The position numbers and the translations under genes are program-made. The notes beneath the pieces are model-generated. The model had not been told where the DNA came from. It ran no database searches and saw only the letters and a program-made list of their open reading frames with translations. Positions 34,300 through 41,729 of a stretch of DNA of 64,000 nucleotides are shown here, in pieces. The stretch is from Streptomyces odontomachi. Lineage in GTDB: Bacteria; Actinomycetota; Actinomycetes; Streptomycetales; Streptomycetaceae. Location of the stretch: NCBI RefSeq assembly GCF_024435355.1, contig NZ_JAMJWG010000021.1, forward strand, positions 62,001-126,000, in the 5' to 3' direction. Position 1 is the stretch's first letter, and each line of letters opens with the position of its first letter.

Positions 34300-34758
34300 G
34301 GCCTTCCGGCGTGGGACTAGCGGACACAGCCCCCGACCGCCGGCGCCACTGGCTCCGGAACCGGGTGCTGCAAGAGGGTCTGTGCCTCGATTCTAACGGC
34401 GCCGGCGCGCGACCCTCCGAGCCTGTGGATAACCTCGCCCCGACCCGCTGACCTCCGTTGACCTGCGGCGGCTTCCGTTGACCTCCGCTGGTCTGCGCTG
34501 GCTTCCGTTGACCTCCGCCGGTCTGCGCTGGTCTGTGCTGAACGATCTCCCGCAGGGTAGGGCCGTGGACGGGAACCGTTTGATCCCCCTGTGCCCGGCC
34601 GCCCCGGCCGGGCACAGGCCGCGCAGCGTGGTCGTCTGCTTGCGCGGTCCGTGCGCGGTGACGCGGTCCCCGCACCGCCCGTGCCGTCTCGGCATCCGGG
34701 CCCGCGACCGTCCCCGCCTTGACCGGGTGCACCGGCGCCCGTGCATACTGTGCACGTG
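34300..34758. other. gap between guaA and the chorismate mutase leader
   Basis: 459 bp holding the 30-bp direct repeats annotated separately. It must carry both the guaA promoter and the promoter of the chorismate mutase transcript. A possible start region for the latter is the stretch just before 34745 (gtgcatactg), but no -35/-10 pair is convincing. Confidence 0.5.
34451..34540. repeat. 30-bp direct repeats upstream of guaA
   Basis: Two adjacent 30-bp units (34471-34500 and 34501-34530) differ at one base and read gcttccgttgacctccgctg followed by gtctgcgctg. Partial copies flank them on both sides. Confidence 0.88.
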
Positions 34759-34824
34759 ATGCAGCAGCGCGCGTTCTTTACCTATGGCAACCGGCCCACC
34801 GGCTGCCGTAGTCGCGCTGCCTGA
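34759..34824 (+). CDS. leader peptide of the chorismate mutase attenuator
   Basis: A 21-residue frame from ATG 34759 begins MQQRAFFTYGN and so clusters Phe-Phe-Thr-Tyr, the products of the pathway that chorismate mutase feeds. It stops at 34824, just ahead of a strong hairpin. Leader peptides of this sort report shortage of charged tRNA by ribosome stalling. Confidence 0.65.
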   Translation: MQQRAFFTYGNRPTGCRSRAA

Positions 34825-34875
34825 TCCACCAGCGACTTCCCAGGCGCCCCGGGCCGACAAGGCTCGGGGCGCCTG
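34810..34875 (+). promoter_or_regulatory. attenuator hairpins before chorismate mutase
   Basis: Hairpin 1 pairs AGTCGC (34810-34815, within the leader frame) with GCGACT (34832-34837). Hairpin 2 pairs 34841-34855 with 34861-34875 across a 5-nt GACAA loop; 14 of 15 positions pair, with the sequence CAGGCGCCCCG on its 5' side. A ribosome stalled on the Phe/Tyr codons would cover the region near hairpin 1 and change which structure forms. No U-run follows hairpin 2, so it could block elongation or sequester a downstream site. Confidence 0.6.
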
Positions 34876-34949
34876 TCGCATCTCCGGGCCTACCGCCCCG
34901 GCGCACCTCATCCGCACATCCACACCAGCGACGACGAGGAGCCCGCACC

Positions 34950-35369
34950 ATGACGCAGAGCACGAAGGCCGCCGAGACCGCGACGGCCACCACCGGCAAG
35001 GACAGCCACGCCGCCAACGCGAGCGGCGCCGACAAGACGACCGAACCCGCCGGAGGCACCAAGGCGACCCCGTCCACCACCACGGACGACTCCACCGCGG
35101 ACAGAACCGGTGCCCGTACCGTCGACGCCGCCGACGTGATCACCGGCGCCCGCGCGCGGATCGACGCGCTCGACGAACGGATCATCGGCCTCGTCCGGGA
35201 GCGGATGGCCGTCTCCGCGCTCATCCAGGAGTCACGCATCTCCTCAGGAGGTCGCCGGGTGAACCTCTCCCGGGAGATGGAGATCCTCAGTCACTACCGG
35301 AACGCGCTCGGAAGGCCGGGCACCTCACTGGCGATGACCTTGCTCGAACTCTCCCGTGGCCGTATCTGA
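34950..35369 (+). CDS. chorismate mutase (AroQ type)
   Basis: 139 residues. The first ~60 residues are Thr/Ala/Lys-rich and disordered. The rest is the three-helix AroQ fold: ARARIDALDERIIGLVRERMAVSALIQESR supplies the first helix with its conserved Arg and the catalytic Lys/Arg region, and VNLSREMEILSHYRNALG the second half with the Glu. It rearranges chorismate to prephenate, the branch towards Phe and Tyr. It matches stand-alone actinobacterial chorismate mutases, which often work with DAHP synthase. Expression is probably controlled by the leader peptide upstream. Confidence 0.9.
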   Translation: MTQSTKAAETATATTGKDSHAANASGADKTTEPAGGTKATPSTTTDDSTADRTGARTVDAADVITGARARIDALDERIIGLVRERMAVSALIQESRISSGGRRVNLSREMEILSHYRNALGRPGTSLAMTLLELSRGRI

Positions 35370-35712
35370 AGCTGAGACCCGGACCGCTCCTGCACATCCC
35401 CGCCTCTCACCCGTACGGCGCGTGACCGCCCGCGCGTCGCTTCGTTGGTCCCGGTGTCCGTGCCGGCCAGGGGCGGTCCCCAGGGACCGCGAACGGCACT
35501 TCTGGAGCGGTGGAATGCACGGGTCGTGCCGTGCGCCGTGGGACACCGCTCCGGGCATGTGACCGGGCGGCAGGGGACAGCGGCCCGGTCACCGGGAAAC
35601 GGCCGGCTCCGGGGACGCCCGGAGCCGGCCGCAGACCCCCCTCACACCCAGCGCTCGCGCCCCGCGCCCCCGCACTGCCGACATACGCGACGCGCTCTCC
35701 GCGCCTCCGTCT

Positions 35713-35750
35713 CCGGCACCGGCACCGGCACCGGCACCGGCACCGGCACC
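35713..35750. repeat. hexanucleotide microsatellite (CCGGCA)6
   Basis: Six uninterrupted CCGGCA units plus two bases, in non-coding DNA. Such arrays change length by slippage. Confidence 0.9.
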
Positions 35751-35917
35751 GACCGGAACTCCCCGGAACCTCCGAGCCCATCCGGCATCGACCGGAATGC
35801 TCCGGAACCGGCCTTCGCCGCGCGCCGCCCTCCGCGGCCGGCCCATGACGGCTTCTCCGCCGGCGACTTGCCCATAGCTGTTTTCAAGCCATGTCGAAAC
35901 AGAGACTGTACGGGTTA

Positions 35918-35935
35918 TGGTGACGCATATCACAT
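35918..35935. promoter_or_regulatory. possible Crp-type site
   Basis: GTGA (35920-35923), six bases, TCAC (35930-35933), with an A following. This matches the cAMP receptor protein core TGTGA-N6-TCACA except for one outer base. It is 150 bp upstream of the secreted-protein start. A single match can arise by chance. Confidence 0.3.
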
Positions 35936-36080
35936 AGGAAGAACGGAAGTTCATGGGCAACCCTTCCCAGTAACCGCAGGTCATCCATGCATAATCAACG
36001 CCCGTCCTCACCTACGGCGTATACCTACCCCCCACCCGCGTGCTGAGCGACCGGAGCGCGCCGGACAACTCCGAGGTCCT

Positions 36081-37685
36081 ATGAAGCTTCGCCGAGCCAT
36101 CGCCGCCACGGCCACGGTCGCCGCGCTGGCCGCGCCGGTCCCGCTCACGCTGCTGTCCGTATCGGCCCCCACGGCGTTCGCGAGCACCGCCTCAGGCGGC
36201 ACGGACACCGCGGCCGGCGGCACCGACCAGACCGCCGGCGCCACCCCCACCCCGGCCGCGTCCGACGAAACCCCGCTGAGCGCGAGCGGCACCGCCACCC
36301 CCAGCGCCACGGCAACCGATCCGAGCACGCCGCAGACCCCGACACCGACCGGCTCGCCCACGCCCAGTGGGAGCGCATCCACGGAGCCGCCCGCCGGAGC
36401 CACGCAGCCGCCCTCCGGCACCGTCCCGAAGCCCGGCTCCTCCCCGACCCTCGACATCGACCGCGATCACGACGCGACCTCCGACGAGCCTCAGGACACC
36501 GGTGACGGGACGGGCGAGGGCGACGGCAGCGGCGGCCAGGACGAGGGCAAGAACAGCAAGCCGCCCCTTCCCGGCGACGGCTGGTCCCCCAGCCAGTGCA
36601 AGGAGTTCGTCCCCGACGACCGGCTCTCCGTGGACGTGTCGGGACTCCCGAGCAAGATAGTCGCCGGCTCCGGCTGGCACCCCTTCACCTTCGCCGTGAC
36701 GAACCACTCCGGCGCACCCCTGCGGAACCTCTACGTACAGAGCTTCACCGAGTACACGACCGGCGTGAACGAGCAGGCGTCCCTGCAAAGCAGCCTGGCG
36801 CAGCTACAGTTCCACGACCCCGCCACCGGACGCTGGACCGACGCCTTCCAGGACTCCTACCAGGACGGCACCGGCCGGCACCCCTACACCGGCACCTTCG
36901 TCGCCCGCATCCCCAGCCTGGCCACCGGCCACCGGGTCGACCTCCTCCTGCGGGTACGGGTCGCCACCCGCGCCCCGGCCGGCGCCGCCTTCGCGCTCAG
37001 CACCGCCGTCTACGCGGGCCACGGCTCGAGTTGCAACATCAACGGCGACACCTACGACTTCACCGTCCTCAAGGCCGGCAGCCACCTGGGCAACGTGGAC
37101 GACGCCCGGCCCACCGGCGAGAAGCCCATGGACGGCCACGGCAACGGCACCCACCCCCAGGGCGCCACCCAGATCGTCCCCGTCACCGGCGCCATGGCGG
37201 ACACCGGCACATCCGAAGCGGTGCCCATCATGGGGGTCATCGGCGCCTGCGCCGTGCTCCTCGGTGCGCTGCTCGTCTTCGCCTCCCGCCGGCGCGCGAT
37301 CGCTCTCGCGCACGCCCAGGACGCCGATGTCGCGGAGCCCATGGGCGACACGGAAGACCCAGCCGCCACCGAGGACGCCGCGGACCAGGGCGACACCACC
37401 GGCGCGGAGAGCTCCACCACGGACGAGACAGCCACGACCACCCCGCCGGGCACCACGGATCCGGCCGACCCCGCCGATCCGGCCGACACCACAGCCACGT
37501 CAGACTCGGCCGAAGCAACCGAAGCAACCGAAGCAACCGCAGCGACCGAAGCGACGAAGGCAACAAAGGCAACGGAAGCAAGCGACGCGACGGCCACGGC
37601 CGACGGCGACACCGCCCCGCGCCCCGACGGCTCGCCGAAGCCGCAAGACCCCGAAGACATCTCAGGCAATTCAGACACCGCCTGA
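36081..37685 (+). CDS. secreted, membrane/wall-anchored protein with acidic C-terminal tail
   Basis: 534 residues from ATG 36081 behind CCGAGG. Signal peptide about 1-35 (ending AFASTA). A Thr/Pro/Ser/Gly-rich linker (about 36-170) precedes a strand-rich domain (about 175-350: VDVSGLPSKIVAGSGWHPFTFAVTNHS) that looks like an extracellular adhesin-type fold. Next comes a sequence resembling a sortase signal: ADTG followed by a hydrophobic helix (VPIMGVIGACAVLLGALLVF) and RRR. Unusually for such a signal, about 130 more residues follow, rich in Asp, Ala, Glu and Thr (EATEATEATAATEATKAT). It may therefore be a membrane protein with a cytoplasmic tail rather than a sortase substrate. Confidence 0.75.
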   Translation: MKLRRAIAATATVAALAAPVPLTLLSVSAPTAFASTASGGTDTAAGGTDQTAGATPTPAASDETPLSASGTATPSATATDPSTPQTPTPTGSPTPSGSASTEPPAGATQPPSGTVPKPGSSPTLDIDRDHDATSDEPQDTGDGTGEGDGSGGQDEGKNSKPPLPGDGWSPSQCKEFVPDDRLSVDVSGLPSKIVAGSGWHPFTFAVTNHSGAPLRNLYVQSFTEYTTGVNEQASLQSSLAQLQFHDPATGRWTDAFQDSYQDGTGRHPYTGTFVARIPSLATGHRVDLLLRVRVATRAPAGAAFALSTAVYAGHGSSCNINGDTYDFTVLKAGSHLGNVDDARPTGEKPMDGHGNGTHPQGATQIVPVTGAMADTGTSEAVPIMGVIGACAVLLGALLVFASRRRAIALAHAQDADVAEPMGDTEDPAATEDAADQGDTTGAESSTTDETATTTPPGTTDPADPADPADTTATSDSAEATEATEATAATEATKATKATEASDATATADGDTAPRPDGSPKPQDPEDISGNSDTA

Positions 37686-37712
37686 GACGAGCGCCGCTCA
37701 GCGGCGAACGAG

Positions 37713-37744
37713 GGGACCTGCGCTAGGAGGGGGGCGCAGGTCCC
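37713..37744 (+). terminator. terminator after the secreted-protein gene
   Basis: A perfect 11-bp stem GGGACCTGCGC/GCGCAGGTCCC with a 10-nt loop, 28 bp past the stop codon. It may also end the convergent GMC transcript. Confidence 0.8.
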
Positions 37745-37829
37745 TTCGTATGAGTTCAGTCAGGCAACTGCATGAGTTGGGCGGGCGGCCGCACGGCGCG
37801 CCGCCGCAGCGACGCGCCCCGCGGGCAGA

Positions 37830-39779
37830 TCACTCCACGCCGGAAGCCCCTCGCGTCGAAGCCGCCGCGGCCTTCGAGCCCTTGGACCCCTCCGAACGCT
37901 CCGGCGGCTTTGCAGCCTCCGAACCCTTCGAACCCTTCGACGGCACCGTGGGCATCCCCAGGAACGGCAGTTTCAGCGCGCCGAACGCATCGGCAGGGAC
38001 CGCGGGGGACTTCGGGGCCACCGCGGCAAGTCGCCGGTAGGGCTCGCTCTGGGCCGGGCGCTGGTCGTCCTCGCCCCTGTTCGGCCAGTACGACATCGCC
38101 CGCTCGGCCTGCGCGGTGATCGTCAGGGACGGGTTGACCCCCAGGTTCGCGGAGACCGCCGAGCCGTCCACGACCGAGATGCCCGGGTGCCCGTACAGAC
38201 GGTGGTACGGGTCGATGACGCCCGTGTCCGCCGAGTCGCCGATCGGGCAGCCGCCCAGGAAGTGCGCGGTGAGCGGGGTGCCCATCACCTCGCCGATGTT
38301 GGAGCCGGGCACGCCGCCGATCTCCTGGGCGACCTCCACCGCTGCCTGCGTGCCCTCGGGGACGTGTGCCGGGTTCGGCTCGCCGTGTCCCTGCTCGGCG
38401 GTGAGCAGGCCCTTGCCGGGGCTCCGCTTCTTGCGTCGGGTGGTGAGGGAGTTGTCGCGGTTCTGCATGACCAGGGCGATGATGGTCCGCTCCGACCACC
38501 GGTTGCCGGCCACGATCCGCAGCACGGCCATCGGGTGGCGCAGATAGCCGGTGAAGACGGCGGAGAGCGCCCGGCCCAGCAGGGTCCGCCGGTTGTGGCT
38601 GCGGGGGACGCAGATCAGGGCCATCAGGTTCGAGCCCTTGCCGTACCGGACCGGCTCGATGTGGGTGCTGGGGTTCGGATGGATCGAGGAGGTGATCGCC
38701 ACCCCCTTGGTGAAGTCCAGCTCCGCGTCCGCGCCCTGCTTCCTGCGGAAGGCGCGCGGGAAGGTGAACGCGCCCGTGAGCGCCTCGGAGTTGGTGCGGG
38801 TGAGCTCTCCGAGCCGGGCTGACAGGCGCGGCAGCCGGCCGGCGTCGCGCATCGTGTGCAGGAGCGTCTGGGTGCCGTACGTGCCGGCCGCGACCACCAC
38901 GCGTGCGGCACGCAGCACGGTCCGCCGGCCGCGGCGCCGCTTGTCGGTGGGCACGGTGGTGACGGCGTAGCCGCCCTCTGGGTGTTCGGCCAGCTCGACG
39001 ACGGTCGTCATGGGCTTGATGACGGCGCCGGCCTGCTCGGCCAGGTGGAGGTAGTTCTCGTTGAGGGTGTTCTTCGCGCCGTGCCGGCAGCCCGTCATGC
39101 ACTCGCCGCACTCCGTGCAGGCCCGGCGGGCCGGCCCCTTGCCGCCGAAGAACGGGTCGGGCACCTCGGTGCCGGGCTCGGCCCGTGCCCCCCCGGCGTC
39201 CTCGCCGTCGCCGTAGAAGACCCCGACGGGCGCCAGGTGGAACGTGTCGCCGCAGCCCATCCGGTCGGCGGCGGCCTTGAGGTACACGTCGGAGGGTGTC
39301 ATGTGGGGGGAGAGCCGGGCGCCGAGCATGCGCTGGGCCTGCTCGTAGTACGGCTTCAGCTCGTCCTGCCAGTCGGTGATGTGCCCCCACTGGAGGTCCT
39401 CGAAGAACGTCTTCGGCGGCACGTAGAGGGTGTTGGCGTAGTTGAGCGAGCCGCCGCCCACCCCGGCGCCCGCCAGGATCATGACGTTGGACATCAGGTG
39501 GATGCGCTGGATGCCGTAGAGGCCGAGCTTCGGTGCCCACAGGTAGCGGCGCAGGTCCCAGGAGTTCCTGGGCAGCGTCTCGGGCGTGTAGCGGCGGCCG
39601 GCTTCCAGCACGGCGACCCGGTAGCCCTTCTCGGCCAGTCGCAGGGCGGAGACGGCGCCGCCGAAGCCGGAGCCGATGACGACGACGTCGTAGTCCACGT
39701 CGTGGTCGTGGTCGCCTCCGGCGGCGGGTGGGTCGTCGTGCGCCGCCATGTCCCTCTGGGCGGGCTCGTCCTGGGGCAT
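37830..39779 (-). CDS. GMC-family oxidoreductase, cholesterol-oxidase-like
   Basis: 649 residues from ATG 39779 behind GGAGG. The FAD-binding Rossmann motif is near residue 36 (VVVIGSGFGGAVSALRLAEKG). The protein carries the cysteine block CTECGECMTGCRHGAKNT typical of cholesterol-oxidase-type (ChoD-like) GMC enzymes, whose four cysteines could hold an iron-sulfur cluster or a disulfide pair. The C-terminal GMC signature is present (SVVDGSAVSANLGVNPSLTITAQAERA). The last ~50 residues are Ser/Lys/Glu repeats (SKGSKGSEA). It presumably oxidises an alcohol or sterol; its substrate is unknown. The aldehyde dehydrogenase is 44 bp upstream on the same strand, so alcohol and aldehyde oxidation may be coupled. 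Confidence 0.87.
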   Translation of the reverse strand: MPQDEPAQRDMAAHDDPPAAGGDHDHDVDYDVVVIGSGFGGAVSALRLAEKGYRVAVLEAGRRYTPETLPRNSWDLRRYLWAPKLGLYGIQRIHLMSNVMILAGAGVGGGSLNYANTLYVPPKTFFEDLQWGHITDWQDELKPYYEQAQRMLGARLSPHMTPSDVYLKAAADRMGCGDTFHLAPVGVFYGDGEDAGGARAEPGTEVPDPFFGGKGPARRACTECGECMTGCRHGAKNTLNENYLHLAEQAGAVIKPMTTVVELAEHPEGGYAVTTVPTDKRRRGRRTVLRAARVVVAAGTYGTQTLLHTMRDAGRLPRLSARLGELTRTNSEALTGAFTFPRAFRRKQGADAELDFTKGVAITSSIHPNPSTHIEPVRYGKGSNLMALICVPRSHNRRTLLGRALSAVFTGYLRHPMAVLRIVAGNRWSERTIIALVMQNRDNSLTTRRKKRSPGKGLLTAEQGHGEPNPAHVPEGTQAAVEVAQEIGGVPGSNIGEVMGTPLTAHFLGGCPIGDSADTGVIDPYHRLYGHPGISVVDGSAVSANLGVNPSLTITAQAERAMSYWPNRGEDDQRPAQSEPYRRLAAVAPKSPAVPADAFGALKLPFLGMPTVPSKGSKGSEAAKPPERSEGSKGSKAAAASTRGASGVE

Positions 39780-39823
39780 CGGTACCTCCGGTGACGTACG
39801 TGCGTGAGGAGTGTCCGGACCGG

Positions 39824-41512
39824 TCAGCGCAGGCCCAGGGCCTTCATGACGCGCAGGCTGCGGCTCATGAACGCGGCGTACGCGGCGTCGTCCATGCCGA
39901 AGGACGGAGCCATCGGCAGCAGCCGCTGGTGGGCGACGGTCTGGGCCTCGGTGTACTTGTGGATGCCCTCCCCGCCGTGCCGGCGGCCGAGGCCGGAGTC
40001 CTTCATGCCGCCCATCGACGACTGGACGCTGCCGTACGCGGCGGCGTACCCCTCGTTGATGTTGACCGAACCGGTGCGCAGCCGGGCCGCGACCCGGCGT
40101 CCGCGTGCGGCGTCCTTCGTCCACACCGAGGCGTTGAGGCCGTACGGCGTGGCGTTGGCGAGCGCGATGGCCTCGTCCTCGTCGGTGAAGCGGTAGACGG
40201 AGACGACGGGCCCGAAGGTCTCCTCGCCGCACACCGCCATCGGGTCCACCACACCGTCCAGGATGGTCGGCTCGTAGAAGTACGGGCCGATGTCCGGGCG
40301 GGCCACGCCGCCGGCGAGGACCCGGGCGCCCTTCTCGACGGCCTCGTCGACGTGCCGGGTGACCGCCGCCAGCTGCCGTGCGCCGGCCAGCGAGCCCATG
40401 TCGGCGCCGTAGGCGAGGCCGCTGCCCAGACGCAGCGCCTTGGTGCGGGCGGTGAAGCGGGCCAGGAACGCGTCGGCGATGGACTCGTGGACGTAGAGCC
40501 GTTCGACGGAGATGCACAGCTGGCCGGCGGAGGAGAACGCGGCGCGCACCGCTCCGGCGGCGGCCTTCTCGACGTCGGCGTCCGCCAGCACCAGCATGGG
40601 GTTCTTGCCGCCGAGTTCCAGCGAGGCACCGACCAGCCGGGCGGCGGCGCCCTGGGCGACCTCGCGCCCGGTGCGGGTGGAACCGGTGAAGGAGACGTAG
40701 TCCGCGTGCCGCACCACCTCCGGGCCCACCACCGGTCCTTCGCCGATGACGACCTGGAAGACCTCGCGCGGCAGACCGGCCTCGATGAGCAGGTCACGGG
40801 CCCACAGCGCGGGCAGCGCGGTCTCGGTGTCGGGCTTCATCACCAGCGCGTTGCCCGCGACGAAGGCCGGCAGGGCATCGTCGGCGGCCAGCTCGAACGG
40901 ATAGTTCCAGGGCACGATCTGGCCGACCACGCCCCGCGGATGCCGGAGTTCCGTCACCCGGGTGAGCACCGGTACGGCGCCCGTGCGGCGCCGTGGCCGC
41001 AGATATGCGGCGGCCTTGCGGCCGTAGTGCCGGGCGGTGACGAGGACGCCCTGCACCTCCTCATGGGCGTGCAGCCGGGCCTTGCCGGTCTGCACCTGGA
41101 TGAGGTCCAGGATCTCGGCCTGGCGCTGGAGGACGAGATCGTGGAAGCGCAGCAGTACGGCGGCGCGCTGCCGCACCGGCAGCGCGGCCCACGCGGGCTG
41201 GGCAGCGCGGGCCCGCTCGAAGGCGGTCGCCACGTCCTTGGGCGTCGACTCGGGCAGGTCGGCCAGCGTGTCGCCGGTGAACGGCGCGTGGCAGACCGTG
41301 TGGCCGGAGCCGACGACATCACGGGTGAGCTGCGCGATCAGCTCCGGCGTGACCACGTCGGCGGGGGTGCGGGAACCCGCGGGGACCGGCGCGAGGGGAT
41401 TCGTGCCGGCCGTCTCCGACGCCGGACCGGCGACCGGAGCCGCCGCGGCGTCCTGGGCGTCCTGACCGTCCTGGGCGTTCTGGGGGGAAGCGGGGGCCTT
41501 CGAGTCCGTCAT
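39824..41512 (-). CDS. succinic semialdehyde dehydrogenase (NAD(P)+), GabD2-like
   Basis: 562 residues from ATG 41512, with a disordered Ala-rich N-terminus of about 50 residues. All aldehyde dehydrogenase motifs are present: VPWNYPFELA (cofactor site), FTGSTRTG, catalytic Glu in SLELGGKNPM, catalytic Cys in SSAGQLCISVER and the C-terminal EETFGPVVSVYRF. Motifs and order match the actinobacterial succinic semialdehyde dehydrogenase (GabD2) group, which converts succinate semialdehyde to succinate. The neighbouring GMC oxidoreductase might supply its aldehyde, so a broader substrate range is possible. Confidence 0.88.
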   Translation of the reverse strand: MTDSKAPASPQNAQDGQDAQDAAAAPVAGPASETAGTNPLAPVPAGSRTPADVVTPELIAQLTRDVVGSGHTVCHAPFTGDTLADLPESTPKDVATAFERARAAQPAWAALPVRQRAAVLLRFHDLVLQRQAEILDLIQVQTGKARLHAHEEVQGVLVTARHYGRKAAAYLRPRRRTGAVPVLTRVTELRHPRGVVGQIVPWNYPFELAADDALPAFVAGNALVMKPDTETALPALWARDLLIEAGLPREVFQVVIGEGPVVGPEVVRHADYVSFTGSTRTGREVAQGAAARLVGASLELGGKNPMLVLADADVEKAAAGAVRAAFSSAGQLCISVERLYVHESIADAFLARFTARTKALRLGSGLAYGADMGSLAGARQLAAVTRHVDEAVEKGARVLAGGVARPDIGPYFYEPTILDGVVDPMAVCGEETFGPVVSVYRFTDEDEAIALANATPYGLNASVWTKDAARGRRVAARLRTGSVNINEGYAAAYGSVQSSMGGMKDSGLGRRHGGEGIHKYTEAQTVAHQRLLPMAPSFGMDDAAYAAFMSRSLRVMKALGLR

Positions 41513-41667
41513 GGCCGTGAGGGTAGGCCCGCGCGCGGTGTTTGGGTACCCGTCGGTAACGACGTTCACCATCCACTCACACCCTGCCAGTGATCGCTGG
41601 CAGCAAAGGCGGTGATCAGGGCGGTCACGATGACCGAGGAAGCGGAATGCAGGGTTCAGTCACGCGG

Positions 41668-41694
41668 AAGCCCCGGGCCGCGGTCCCGGGGCTT
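41668..41694 (-). terminator. terminator at the end of the kinase cluster
   Basis: A perfect 10-bp stem AAGCCCCGGG/CCCGGGGCTT with a 7-nt loop, 36 bp beyond the stop of the last kinase gene on its strand. Confidence 0.8.
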
Positions 41695-41729
41695 GCGCAG
41701 GTCGACCTCGGCGGATCGGACGTCCGGGG

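Larger units (their letters stand above)
35370..36080. other. 711-bp region between chorismate mutase and secreted protein
   Basis: It contains a hexanucleotide array (35713-35750), a degenerate repeat around GACCGGAA, and an AT-rich stretch (35880-36000) that is likely the promoter of the downstream gene. The frame of the downstream gene is open right through, but the residues are Arg/Pro-rich and include the array, so it is not counted as coding. Confidence 0.6.

Noticed and set aside
35445..36080. N-terminal extension of the secreted protein by 212 codons
   Set aside because: It would bury the signal peptide and read through a hexanucleotide array. ATG 36081 has a ribosome site and a proper signal sequence.
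37830..40517. Extending the GMC oxidoreductase to about 895 residues
   Set aside because: The extension is antisense-like and overlaps the aldehyde dehydrogenase on the same strand. ATG 39779 has GGAGG and directly precedes the FAD motif.
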